NCBI GenBank assembly: GCA_930367205.1
Contig: OV884012.1
Span: 50,303,239 to 50,367,238, forward strand
Direction: 5' to 3'
Source of the DNA: Acanthosoma haemorrhoidale
Taxonomy: Eukaryota > Arthropoda > Insecta > Hemiptera > Acanthosomatidae
DNA: 64,000 nt
Positions 34,804 through 46,555 of this stretch are shown in pieces. How positions within the stretch are numbered: position 1 is the first letter of the stretch; each line of letters opens with the position of its first letter. Under the pieces are notes generated by a model that did not search any database, was not told the DNA's origin, and was given only the letters and a program-made list of their open reading frames with translations. Position numbers and translations under genes: made by a program.

Positions 34804-34814
34804 TTTGATCATTA

Positions 34815-36880
34815 AATTATACATTTATATAATTAGAAATTTTATCAATGATTAGATAAAAGAAGCAATGCTTTTCAAAGAACTTGCTAGCCTTGATGTT
34901 TGTAATATAACATCCATATAAGTGACGTTTGTGATGACCTTTAAAAAGATTGTAAGTAATTATAGATTATCAGTCGTATCATCTGGTACGATGTATGGCG
35001 CAATAGTCTGATTATTTTTATTACAATTTTTAACGGGATACTAAAGTATACGGCCTGGATAAAGTTGTTTACAAATTTCAACAAATAGCAATTGATAATT
35101 GCAATCAATGCTATATTTTATTTAAAATTCAGCAATTCCATAACTAAAGAATGTAAATGTAATTATTTTGACGACTGATGTCACTTGATTCCTCCAGTTT
35201 GCTAAATAATAGAAACTTCAGTATAGAATATTTTTCTTTATTTATTTTTTAGATATACTTCATGTATCCTTTTATATTGGTGCTATGCATATTAGTGCTG
35301 GTCTTCATCAGTCTTGTTCTTTAAAATAACAATGAAAATCTCTAAATACTACGTAATGACAATGGCACCGACATTTTAAGTAGTAAGGAATATTTGAAAG
35401 AATTTAAATTTATTAAAAATAGGACTTACCTGCAACTGTGAGTCTGAACAAATTCAGTTTCCCTGAAAAAATAAAAAATACATTATATTCATAGAAACAT
35501 TAGATGATTAACTAGAAACTCTTTATTGATGGAATGGTTTCTGGGTAAATTTACACAATACTGAAAAGGTAAATAAAATATATTTTTATTGCTTTAGCCT
35601 GATATCGTCTACCAAAAACATACACCAGATTATATTCTATAAAAATCGCATAGGCAAACTCAAACTTTAAGCAAACTTTTTCTGTGTTCGATTTTTGTCT
35701 ATCATGCTCACATGATTTTCCTTTAATGAACTGACAGGATCCGCTGAGGAAAGGCTTTAGAGATTAGCCTAGGTGGTTCCTAGTTGTACCGGAGGTGTCA
35801 CGTAAGACAAGCCAGCTGATTGGTCGACTCCCACCGGTCCTGGGCGAAGATTGCCTGGGGACCAAACCCAATCATCGGCTCCTGATTGGAAATGCTCTCT
35901 TTCTCTCTGTTTCTCTGCATTTCAAAATAATATTTAAACTACAGAGGCTAGAAATACCTCGAAGGTGTTTTGTATAAAGAAAATAAAGAAACACGTCAAC
36001 TTATTATGGAGTAAGGGTGAGAAAAATAAACTGTGCTTGGATGTCACCAAGCCTCTACACTTGGAAGTGCTTATCCGATAAACTGAACAGAAATCTGTTC
36101 TGCATGTAACCTGCTTTCAAAAGACGTGACACGTTTCCTTCTCGGTCATCTCTTAAATGGGTGATGATGATGAAGATGAAGTACGACGTCGATTCCATAA
36201 AATACTTCAACCACTATATACTCAAAACTTTAAGATAAATCTGGATTCTCAAGCCTTTGCGTTAAAACATAGAAAAGATAATAGTATAGCCGGAATCAGA
36301 CACTTGAAGTTAACACTGCACTCTCTTGGCGCTTGCTACTTTATTCAGACTATGGTATTCTTATTATGGACCTACCTCTCCTCATCCCTATTCCCAACCC
36401 GATAGGTTTAGTTTCGGCATTTTCAGAGCATCTTCAGCTTTCCAACTGGAGTTTCCTGCCTTCCGCCCACTAAACTGACCAAATAACGTTTTCCTCAACG
36501 GTCTGTCAAGTTCACAATCACCTTTGGGATTTGGGCGGTTTTCGCTTATCCTCAGATACTAAGTGTGAACTCGTGGTGGTTCCAAGGCCCCGTAAACTAC
36601 CTGTAATACTAGCTTCCCCCTCTTCTAATGAACATAGTGCACTGTCGGGGCACACCTAATAAGATCTTGTGGAGTCAGAAAATAAAAAAAACTCTAATAA
36701 GGCTGCCCACCGACTAGGCCGCCAGCAATGTTTATATCATAAGGACACAGCCACCGGGCAGTGGCTTGGTTGACGATTCCCCTAGTTGTCGTGCCCAACA
36801 ATGAGAAACATTCTCAAAAATCAGTTTAACATCCCGTTTTTATAAATTGCCGTAACCTTATAAAACCGTTTAACCTTGTA
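34815..36880. other. Non-coding stretch with GC-richer blocks at 35735-35900 and 36410-36800
   Basis: The first block has a 60-codon frame without a domain. The second lies just upstream of the family 3 and family 2 fragments at 36.9-37.1 kb and could be decayed element sequence, but I could not match it to the other copies. An 82-codon frame at 36157-36405 is taken as chance. Confidence 0.4.
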
Positions 36881-36892
36881 TTATTTATTAAG

Positions 36893-37004
36893 ATTTATTC
36901 CCCTTACTCCCCTTAGTGAAAGGCACTCATTAGCCAAAATAATTTTCCTTTATCTTTCCCACATCCTATTTTTATAAGTTTGAGAGCTAAGGAAAAAAAA
37001 AAAA
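36893..37004 (+). mobile_element. Family 3 short insertion with 12-bp TSD
   Basis: About 112 bp from ATTTATTCCCC through CCCCTTAGTGAAAGGCACTC and CCCACATCCTAT to TTTGAGAGCTAAGG and poly(A). Flanked by TTATTTATTAAG at 36881-36892 and 37005-37016, a perfect 12-bp duplication. A 5'-truncated, polyadenylated non-LTR insertion. It belongs to the same subfamily as the copy at 41.7 kb. Confidence 0.87.
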
Positions 37005-37026
37005 TTATTTATTAAGTTAAAACAAT

Positions 37027-37100
37027 TTAACAATAACAAAACCTGTATATAATGTAGTGATGCTACAGGACATATAATATTGACCTATTGTAAATAGATT
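37027..37100 (+). mobile_element. Family 2 3' UTR fragment
   Basis: ATAACAAAACCTGTATATAA followed by TGTAGTGATGCTACAGG matches the 21.09-21.14 kb copy, then diverges after TTGTAAATAGATT. The family 3 insertion just upstream interrupts DNA that weakly resembles the preceding part of this UTR (CTTGTATTATTTATTAAG), so this is a second case of family 3 inside family 2. Confidence 0.65.
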
Positions 37101-39274
37101 TATTTATACAACATATATATATCTATATACCAACTTCAATGCTAGGTAGTTATATAAATTCAAACTGGGGTTTAAGCCTAGATCCCCTATGAACCAGTCA
37201 AGCTTACTATACGCCTCATGAGAGCCTCTTAATTTTGATGTAATTTATTACACATAATATAAAATAATTAATAGTTCTTACAAGTTACTAAGAATACAGA
37301 TACTAATAGAGATTTAAAATATGATAAATTGACCCTTATCTCCAAGGAATAGAAGATGACAGTTTGAGTAGTTGTAAGTGTTTGAGCTGACATATTCAAT
37401 CACTTAACATATCTCTTATTACACTTCATCACGAACCAAAACTATCTGTAGTAGGTCATACATATATTTAGCTATCATATGAAACAATCGGTAGTACGCT
37501 AGCATTCTAAAAAGTAGAAACAAAGATTCTGGATTCAAAGCCCAAGATGAATATTGATTTTAGTCAGGTATAAATTGCCCACCTTTTCTGATATAAGTAG
37601 GATTACATGAAGGAACAATTGAAAATAAACAAACATTGTATAATTGTTAGGACATTATTTTTAGCACGTGTTACAAATAAAAAAATCGGTCGTATTTAAT
37701 TTAAAATACTCAATAACATAACATGTATAATATTAAAACCAGTTTGCTGACAAAAACGGTTATCGGCGTCCGGGCATAAAACAGCAGTTACCTAATGGGC
37801 CGCAGTTATTAATGAAGGAAATTCTGACGAAGTTCATTATTTCTTAACGGAAAGTTCAGGAGCTATAATGAAGCACCCTTATTTCGCCATCGTTATAGTT
37901 TTCCCAGTATGTTTAGCTCTACCCCTGTCAGGTTACTTTACATAATTAATAACAGTTTCTTGGTTCGTTTGCGTTTCTCGCAGAAACACGCTATTTTGTT
38001 TTATTGATTTAAGTTAGTAAATATATATTATTATGTTAAATAAAGGCTTTAACTAAAAGCTAACAATATTAGTCACATTTCTCTAGGCTACCTAAGCATA
38101 ATTTACGGAAAGATCATAAATAGAGAAGAGACATGGCCATTCTCATAACATCAGAGGGATTTACTGATCTTCATCAAAGTGACGTATCATATATCAAATA
38201 ATGCCATGTTAAATAAAATAATGTTGGGAAGAGTAATGTTAGCGGACAAATTCATACGTGAAGAAAACGATCCTGTACCCGGCACTGGGATATCAAAATT
38301 TATAATCCAAGACAATTTAATATCCAACTAAATTGGGCGTATCCAAGTAAGCTTAAATTAAGGAATATTCTAAATTAAGGAAAATGAAATACGACTTTAA
38401 CTGTAAACCGGAACGTGATCAGACCACATATCAATTTTAATGTGGAATACAAAAGGCCAACCAACACCGCATGGGTGGGAATCCCTGTTTTATGTTTTAT
38501 GGGGGTTTCCTCCTAATGCTCACGTCATCAAACGAATACTATTTGATTCGGTTTGGAAAAAAAAAAAACGGAAATTATAATTACAGTTGACCTTAATAAT
38601 TATTATTACTCGACCTTAATGGGAGTTTCTGATACATATTCAAATATTCATCGACATTGTTGAACGTAATGTTTTTCATTGAGACAATTCAATTAACTTT
38701 AAAAAGTATAGTCAGTAAATAGGCTTTTTGAAGTGGGTGATTTTTTTCTCCTGTGCGAGTATATCCACGCACATTGGTATGTTTAAAACCAATCAGACTA
38801 AGTAGAAAAATTCAATATATCTTTTTCCATATTTGATAACAATATAACAAAAGGCTGATTTGCCGTATCTATTGGAGTTGTGCAGCAGATGTCTAGATTA
38901 ACGCAAACGGTATTCGGTACAGAGCACGTGGTATTATCTAGGTAAGGTATAGATGAGCGGTTATGGCGACAGTCTATCATAGTCCTGACGCCAGGATCAC
39001 AGACAGATCCTGTGAATTCCACCCCGTGGAGATAAGCAGCCTGCTCCACCTTATCTTTGCCCCGGAGGCTTCCTTCCCATCCATCCCAACTGCTTCCACA
39101 CGCATCAGCATCAATTCATCCTGAGGACACGGCAGTCCCAAATTACAACAACGGAGGGTGAATTGCAAATATTTATCAATTTCATGGTTTCATTGTTTTA
39201 AAATCAGGACCCACGGGCGCCACTCCAAAAGTTGGAAATTGAACTGGAAAATTTCCAGTGGGAAATCGTTTTCT
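37101..39274. other. AT-rich stretch, no gene seen
   Basis: Several frames of 60-83 codons near 38800-39170 overlap a GC-richer patch and lack any domain. No repeat family recognised. Confidence 0.5.
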
Positions 39275-39286
39275 GTTATGTAGTCC

Positions 39287-39874
39287 TTTGTAAATAAGTA
39301 GGAGAGTAAATGCCCCTTATTGCGTCAGCAACGAAACCCTTCACAATGATCTGAATATACCCTATATTCTTGAACTCATCCCTTCCAAGTTCATAAAATT
39401 CCATAGTAACCTATCCAACCACCCTAATTCCCTAGCACAGTCATTGCACTGCACCACTCACCCCTATAATCCTCCTCGGAGATTAAAACGGCAGTGGCCT
39501 CGTGACCTGCTATAACTAAGTGATAGTTGGAGTCCTGGCAATGGCCAGTTTCTCTAATTATGTCCTGAGCGTCTGTGGCTCTCGCGCTCTTGGTCAGCCT
39601 TCGCTGGCTCTTATCCAGTGACGAGGCTGACGTAGGAGCGTGGGGGACTCTCCAAGACTCCACTTCCTCCTTCGCATGCGAGAGAGGTGACAACCTTGTG
39701 GACTTGGGGGGCCTCTGGGCTGTTTGTAAATATTGTATAAATGAGCGAGTGAATGATGAATTGTAAATATGGTATGAATGATAACATTTATCTCAATTAC
39801 TTATTGCCTAATAAAAAGGCAGATTGAAATTTTATCTTAGTAAAAATTATATAGATAAATAAAAAAAAAAAAAA
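39287..39874 (+). mobile_element. Family 1 insertion with 12-bp TSD
   Basis: Flanked by GTTATGTAGTCC at 39275-39286 and 39875-39886 (perfect). After about 18 bp of non-matching filler the copy begins in the ORF2 C-terminus (AAATGCCCCTTATTG). It keeps an intact last coding part in frame from 39309 to the TAA at 39513-39515 (68 codons, ending QWPRDLL), the full 3' UTR with both TGTAAATAT repeats, and a terminal poly(A) of 15 or so. A clean target-primed insertion. Confidence 0.93.
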
Positions 39875-39889
39875 GTTATGTAGTCCACA

Positions 39890-41678
39890 ATAACAGTGAT
39901 GCAAATGCTTGAGAGAATTTCGGGCTGGTTTGGAGGACCACTCTGTTTTTGTTATGTATCCTGCATTCATGCATGCAAAGCCCTTTTTAGCTTCCTCAGT
40001 GCTCATCAGATAATTTCCATTTATGTATTCAAGTTGCTTGATTTGTTGTATGCTATTAATTAATGTTTTAACTGTCGTTTATCTCGCTCATGTTTTAATT
40101 CTGTTCGCGTACCGATTAACAGAGGGTCTGAATTTTAGTTCGTACATTAAATGTACGTCATTGTTGAAATTATAAACAATATTTAATTTTTAAGTAAGTT
40201 AGAAAATTAAACAGCTCCAAATCTTCGAGACTTCAATAGCCAATTCGCCTATTTCCTTTCATTTCGAAAACGTCGATAGAACATTCATAAATTATAATTT
40301 CTAAGATTCGCACATTTAAATAGAAATTTAGCATGTATCGTTAGTGTGTTATTTTCTTTGATGAAAACATCACAGATGCCGTCAGTAATTATACCTACTA
40401 AATAAATGCAAGTTAGCCGGACTTCTGAATGAATGAATGAGTTGTATTAATTTTTATTTCTTAGAACGTGATACTATAATTTAGCGATATGTGTGTCGGT
40501 GATTGAAAAAAATATATATTATTATATTGGGTTATATTATTAGATATGTATAGTATCTCCCTCTAGTCGCTGTTTATGTAGCAGTAAAAACATTACTATC
40601 ATACCTAATCTTTTATTCGGTTTTTAAAAAATTATCATTTTTTAATCGTTATTCAACGAACGGTTGGTTGGGAATCAGTGATTGTAGTTTCATGAAAGAA
40701 TGGTATGACGTTTTTTTTGGTAATTAATTTCTGAGATAAATTTAGGTTTGCAAAAGTAATCAGTTCTTGATAGAAAGAAAGAGTGATGATTTTTTTCATA
40801 CCAGTAAATTCGACACATGCCTTTTTTTTTTTTTGGAAAGAAATTGAGTGGAACAAAATTTATTTGCTATACCTATCCTTATACTCTTGGAAGCAGAATC
40901 ATTGTGATAGTTGGACAAGGGGGAGAAAATATAAAGGGCAGACGGGAGCGTTACACAAGGAGTTGAGGCTGTCACATCAGATCCAAAGAGGCGAAGGTGG
41001 CTTATCATGCCGGAGGACTGTCAAACTCAAAAAGACCATTCCGTTTCCTTTCAATAACAGCCTCTTTTTGGGGGACTTCTAAAGGAGCGGGGTGGGCTGG
41101 AAGGGCTTCCTCCCGAGACAAAGGGATCTCACCGCCTCAATTTAGATAAAGATTAAGCCGGCCGAAGCTTTGTCATGGCAATCCCTTCCTTTAATTTTAT
41201 CCACACAGATCGGATAATCGCGAATCATTCCCGGAGCTTTTCAATGGCCCGATCCATTTGATAGACTTTAGCCTTTCTCAGAAGCAATAATTAAATATTA
41301 CGTTAATTTAAACATGTGATTAACTGTTTATTGACAGTACTCTCCCTGTGTGCATATTAAGAATCAAAGCGACTTCAGACCCTCCACGGATTGATTTCTA
41401 CGCTTTCTACGGGTTATGCCGTTATGAAGGATTCGAGCTCATGGTAACTTTTGAGCTTGCCAGGCCGGATTTAAAACGACATCTAGGTATACATACCGTC
41501 TTGAACCCTTGAGAATGGTGGTGAATACCGTCGAAACCGTGTCTGTAGTAATCAATAAAACTTTGGCGAGACAGAAGATATTGCTTTATGCTAAAACAGC
41601 TACCGTTGGGGGGGGGGGGGCTTCGTGAGTATCTGCTACTTGGTGGAACGTAAGAACTTGGTCACCCAGTAAAGAATT
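39890..41678. other. Non-coding stretch between family 1 and family 3 insertions
   Basis: AT-rich to about 40880, then GC-richer. Frames at 40783-41082 and 40796-41008 overlap on opposite strands and have no domain. A run of 12 G lies at about 41608-41620. Confidence 0.5.
41080..41280. promoter_or_regulatory. Candidate regulatory island
   Basis: Contains CTCAATTTAG, AGATAAAGATTAAGC, GGCCGGCC-type words, TTTAATTTTATCC, GGATAATCGCG (41212-41222) and CAATGGCCC within 200 bp and no ORF. The GGATAA and TAATC cores resemble GATA and K50-homeodomain sites. Enhancer-like; inference only. Confidence 0.3.
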
Positions 41679-41681
41679 TCC

Positions 41682-41900
41682 TTTTTTTTTTTTTTTTTTT
41701 TTTTTTTTCTTAGCTCTCAAACTTATAAAATAGGATGTGGGAAAATTACTTTGGGCTAATGAGTTAATTTCACTAAGGGGAGTCCCCCATTTGAAGGATG
41801 TATGAGAAGGATATAGGGTGTGGAATGCCTAAAGGAGGCGGCTGGAATCGGGAAGGTAGTGAGGGTGTATTTCCTGTTCCCAAGAACCTCTATCTTTGTT
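41682..41900 (-). mobile_element. Family 3 copy with long poly(A) (poly-T on + strand)
   Basis: Poly(T) of 27 at 41682-41708, then CTTAGCTCTCAAACTTATAA and AGGATGTGGGAAAATTACTT, the reverse complement of the 36.9 kb copy. It extends further than that copy, through CACTAAGGGGAGTCCCCC and a region that aligns loosely with the 13.05 kb copy (CCTCC...ATTCC...CACACC on the minus strand). The long pure tail suggests a recent insertion. The 5' end of the element is uncertain, between about 41880 and 41950. Confidence 0.8.
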
Positions 41901-41949
41901 CACTGTGGATCACAATCGACGGGATCGCAAATGAAGGACAAAAGTAGTA

Positions 41950-43490
41950 TCTCGTTTGAAAACTGTCCGATTTGTATCCAAATCGGGTGATTTAAATTTG
42001 AAGTTCAAAAAGATGTGCGTAGTTATGATTTCAATTAATATGCATATTATTAGTTTTTTTCACTGCAGATTTGTTATGCTCCAGCTTCGTAAGGAACTTA
42101 TTTAGGAAAGGAAACAAAGACTATCTTGTATTAAAACGTAACTTGTATTTGCTTAAGGGACATTATGCAAGATATGTTATCATTTTATGACTTATAATTA
42201 AAATTTATTATCCAATTCCTATTAAAATTTTCTCCGGAATCAGAGGTTGAATGATTTTACGGCTCTGCCACGGACTCGTAAGGGCTGTAAGGGACGTAAC
42301 TTCACGGGATAAAGGACAAATTTGTTTTTTGCGGATGAGCTTGATGAGTAGTTATGACTTGTAGTTAGGTATACCTAGACGAATACTGGGTCAGAAGATA
42401 TTAATTAACATGTGGAATAAGTCGGTCAATGTGGGACTTCTGGAGATTTTCCGTGAACGGAACGAACTCACATACAGTCCTTTCTCCTGGCTTTTTCAGC
42501 CTCTTCTGCTAGTTGACCAATCGGTAGCAAGGCGTGTTTTATGATCGGAGAACCATGATTGAAGAGTTTATGTTTGTTGGCTGGCATATTATAATATTTA
42601 TACAAATCGATGTACAATTTCAAAGAGGTAAATGAGTATTCAACAAACTTCTATACATAAATATGATACAGTGCGTGCTATTACCATTTATTTTACTTGC
42701 AAGACCTGGGTTGGGATAAAATCTGCAAGACGAATTACCGTCGTTTGTTTATTCGTGCAGGTTTATACAGCTGATTTTTATTTTTATTCGTTCCTGAGAT
42801 ATTACGGGAGATTTCTGAGTCAATTTTATTACATTCAGCTATAATCCTACTTTTCAGGTCATTTTAATCGTCATACGAAGCGCCCGATTCGGGTTCAATA
42901 AGTATTAATTAACATACTTGACCTAGCAACGCTCATTATTCAACAATATTTCCTTCGTGAAAAAGGACTTTCATGTCAAATGAATAATGTGACTGGATTG
43001 AACGATTGGCCTAAAAATTAAACATTACAGCTTGTCGGGAATGGTTGAACAATTGTCGGAGGTCAACAATTGTCGGAAAGGTGGATTGTTGTAGTTAATA
43101 ACATGGACCATGTTCCATGTAGGCGTTAATATCTGACTCCATTTATTGATAGGGATGTGTCCCGACAAGACACTGTGTTCAGGATGAGGTTCAGAGGTTC
43201 ATAAAGAATAAGACCAGTTTTCAGAGTTCGGGCGAGAGATCGGCAGCGTAATAAGTACAAGTCGTCAGAGGTCAGCTAGAGGCTGTGTGGCAAAGTGCCG
43301 TCGTAGAGGTGTGGCATAGCGAGAGTAGATTAGTGGAAGGCTGAGTGGGCTTACTCCCAGGGCCCCGGGACCCTGGTCGTATCGCGAGGTGATGCGGCTG
43401 TGGTAACTAAGAGACAGAGTGTCTTTTCAGGGCGAAATTTACTGATATAAATATGGTAACTCCCTCCCTCGTGGAAGGCGGAGTCTGTCT
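41950..43490. other. Non-coding stretch, GC-richer towards its right end
   Basis: No ORF with a domain. ACAATTGTCGGA occurs twice near 43052-43078. From about 43190 the DNA is GC-richer and leads into the tandem duplication at 43497. Confidence 0.45.
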
Positions 43491-43496
43491 GTAGGT

Positions 43497-43708
43497 GGTC
43501 TGTTTTATGATGTCCCGCCTCCCGAGTTACGTGATGTAAACTGTTTCTGGCATGATTTTATGACCGCTGGAACGTGACAGCCGGCCTATGTTATTAGGGG
43601 CAGGTGTGCTTTATGATGTCACACCTCCTGAGCTACGTGATTTAAACTGTTTCTAGCATGATTTTATGACTGCCGGAAGTGACTGAAGGTCTATTCTAAT
43701 AGGGGTAA
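43497..43708 (+). repeat. Tandem duplication of a 106-bp unit
   Basis: Units 43497-43602 and 43603-43708 share TTTATGATGTC, TACGTGAT.TAAACTGTTTCT and GCATGATTTTATGAC with about four-fifths identity by eye. A possible partial third start (GTGTCCTTG...TTTTATGGCAG) follows. No ORF crosses both units. It could be a small satellite seed or a duplicated regulatory unit. Confidence 0.85.
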
Positions 43709-43946
43709 GTGTCCTTGCCCTAGGTTTTATGGCAGTCAGGTGGCTAATTCTCTTAGGTTTATTGCCATACCCTCGATCCTCTGTTACTTGTTTTTATCTC
43801 TGCCGATCCCTCTATGATTTATTACCAGAAGTTACAGAGATTTGCATTTCTATTATAATACATTATGAACCAGAGTGTAGGGTAATTTACATATATAGTT
43901 AGCGCTTCGCTACACAGCTAATTTTACCTGATGCTATGGATCCAAA

Positions 43947-44003
43947 GTTTGTATCTCAGATCATGTAGATCACAGTATGTCAGATCATACTTCAAGCTCC
44001 CTC
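43947..44003 (+). repeat. 57-bp direct repeat, copy 1
   Basis: Matches 44415-44471 with four differences in 57 bp, 468 bp apart. The unit itself contains AGATCAT/AGATCA words three times. Neither copy has terminal inverted repeats or poly(A). Confidence 0.85.
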
Positions 44004-44414
44004 CTCCTGCAATCATCTCTAAATCACTAATAAAAAACTTTTTCATCATAAATATCCCTTATTAATTATTTCCTCCTGACTTGAAAGCCGACTTTTGTCC
44101 ACCGAAATTTGTATTACCGACCACTTTGTGGATGCGGAGCATCTTATTTAGTGCACTGGATTTTGAGACATCAACACGACTGGCCTGTCCCACATATGGA
44201 GCCATAAAGGAATTTAGCCCCACCATTATTAACGAGACGTACTATATCCCTTCCTAGCAAGTAATACAGAAGAATGACTCGTCCCGTTTGACTATGGGGC
44301 CCCATATGATTCTGTCCCAAACCCATGTACTAATGCAGGAAGCCAAGGTCACAGAGACGCTGTTTTTCCTAACGGCCGAAACGAAATCTGGTATACTACC
44401 ATTAATTAACTTTT

Positions 44415-44471
44415 GTTTGCATCTCAGATCATGTAGATCAGAGTATGTTAGATCATACTTGAAGCTCCCTC
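44415..44471 (+). repeat. 57-bp direct repeat, copy 2
   Basis: Partner of 43947-44003. It starts GTTTGCATCTCAGATCATG and ends GAAGCTCCCTC. Flanking DNA of the two copies is not alike, so this is a short local duplication. Confidence 0.85.
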
Positions 44472-44539
44472 AAAATTTTTATTTTTACTAAGGGCTGTAA
44501 TTAGCATTCACTGGAGTTTAGGACAGTCATATTGCCATC

Positions 44540-44880
44540 AAGTTTTTTCACACGGCACGGAAGTGCAGACTGATTTTGAGAACCCCACCTGGAAGACCCG
44601 AAAGGCACGGTCTAGCCGGCCTGTACCTGACAAGGAGAGCTCTCCAGTAACTGATCGATCCGCCGCAGAGAGGGAAAAGAGCGCGGTGGGTATTAGCTGA
44701 TAATAGGCGAGCTAAACAGCGTAGGAGACCAAATGGAGCTGTCGTCGCGGCAGATATTAATGGCGCCTGTGCCCGCTGTCATTCATCACCGGCCGGCCAA
44801 CATATTTAAATCTGTATTCCGCTTCGGATAATCCTCGTGATGAATCGTACCCAGACGGCTGAGTCTGTTTTTCCCAGTGT
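44540..44880. promoter_or_regulatory. Candidate regulatory island
   Basis: One of the most GC-rich ORF-free parts of the window, with CGATCGATCC-like words, GCGCGGTGGG, ATTAATGGCGCC, CCGGCCGGCC (about 44789-44798) and a TAATCC K50-homeodomain core (44829-44834). It lies between the 57-bp repeats and AT-rich DNA. The function is inferred from composition only. Confidence 0.3.
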
Positions 44881-44884
44881 TTAT

Positions 44885-46496
44885 TACGCAGTGTTCATCT
44901 GCTCCTGCTGGCCAGTATGTTGCATCACAGCCTCGTTTGTGAATCTGTTCTAGGTGAGCAAATAGTACCTATTCCGGAAAAATGGGTGAAATCTTTAACT
45001 TATGTTGGGCTTCTTTACTTTGGGGGCTTATTTACCTCTGGGGAATCTTTACCTTAGTATCTGCCGTTGGCCTAGATCAGGCATGTCTTCGTCAAAGTTT
45101 TATATCTTTATGTAAGAGAACGGTACGAATAAGCAATAATAAACATGTTAATTAACGAATCAATTAAATGATTTTGATAAACTTCTCGACAATAACAAAA
45201 AAAAATATAAAACATAATTCGCTAGTGACCAAATCGAAATTTGAAAAGAAAAACCAAACAAAAAACTTGCACATACCTAAAACATTAATATTTACAAATT
45301 CAAGGCATTGGTGATACATCACACAATTACGGGTTTATTACGGTTGCGAAAACGATAGTAATACTTTTAATGACATTTTCCTTGATCATCTTCTTCCTGA
45401 TCAGTTTACCATGAAATTCGACATATCTAAAACTGATGCTTAGATAATATGAAACCTAGGTAGGGCAATCCTGTTAATTAAGTTGGTGGTCTGCCACGCA
45501 TTTACGAGGGGCCTCTATTCTTCTAATCAACACATAATAGGGCCACAATCGTGTGATTCGGTAAACTTATTGGAAAATTAGAAAGTGTCGGGAAGTTATA
45601 TAGTTAGGGGTGGTTTGTTTAACAAGGAACCAAGTTGCACCGCTTCTTCATCATTCAGTGCATATGATTAAGGTGGCAAGAGACACAGGATTTACATCCT
45701 CTGATGTTTTCTGAATATCAACAGGCACCTGCATCCCCTACTTTCCACTTAGAATTGTAGCTTCCCTGAACCTTATTTTCTGACCAATTACTTCACGTTT
45801 CTTAAGTTTATTTCAAAGTCCTTTTCTTCCTCCGTCACAGTAGGTACCTAAGTACGATTAATATATCATATATTTAGTTTATTACGATTAGAATTATATT
45901 GTCTAATAAGAGTTGAATATTAGTGTCTAAGTAGCATGATTCTATAGTTTTCTTTAAGAGCTCTTCATCCCTTTTAGGCACTAGTGAAATGAGGAAGTGG
46001 AAATACGAAAAGGACATTGAAACGTGAGTGTTTAGTAGTGAATGGGGGGGGGGGGTTCTTTTTTTTATTACAGTCAGTTGGTTCAATCAGTCAGAGATCA
46101 AATTTCATTGAAAAAAACAATTGTTATGTAAGCAGAAATTTATATTCAAAAACAAAGAAATGAGATTTCTTCAATGGTTACAGCTTCCTATGAATCTCTT
46201 TGCACAAAAAATGAAACCTTCTACGTATGGTTTTAATTTTTTGGATATTAATTAATCAAAACCAGCTTAAAAATATTTGCAAAATAAACAAACGAATCGA
46301 AAATTTCTAAACTAGTGAACAAAGTAGCCATGCCTCAAAATACAGCAAGGGTTTCTCTTTCATTGTTTTCTGAATTTTATGAATAAATAGGTATCTTGTG
46401 ATTCTTTAATTACCTATTCATATTGTATTGAACATGCATTAAAAATATAAGTTTTTCAATGCTGCGTAAATCGCCTTTTTTAATATGGGTATGTAA
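44885..46496. other. AT-rich stretch, nothing recognised
   Basis: A run of 12 G occurs near 46044-46055. Frames are under 71 codons with no domain. Confidence 0.5.
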
Positions 46497-46555
46497 GTTT
46501 TGGAGTTGCGGATCCACGATTTTGGCCTGCGACCAAAAAAGGTTGGTCACCCCTG
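46497..46555. mobile_element. Solo right end of a hAT-like element
   Basis: Ends GGTTGGTCACCCCTG (46541-46555), whose reverse complement CAGGGGTGACCAACC has the form of hAT-superfamily termini. The subterminal part (TTTGGCCTGCGACCAAAAAA) is typical of non-autonomous hAT copies. No CAGGGGT partner was seen within about 1.5 kb upstream, and no transposase frame. Probably a truncated relic. Confidence 0.5.

Noticed and set aside
36157..36405. Acidic-start frame MGDDDEDEVRRR of 82 codons
   Set aside because: The acidic run comes from a GATGATGATGAAGATGAA simple repeat; the rest is featureless.
37120..37260. Possible mitochondrial 12S rRNA insertion (CAAACTGGGGTTTAAGCCTAGATCCCC)
   Set aside because: Resemblance limited to a short word; flanking sequence does not continue any rRNA pattern I can support.
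41682..41708. Long poly(T) as an assembly artefact
   Set aside because: It is directly followed by the family 3 3' end, so it is the poly(A) tail of a minus-strand insertion.
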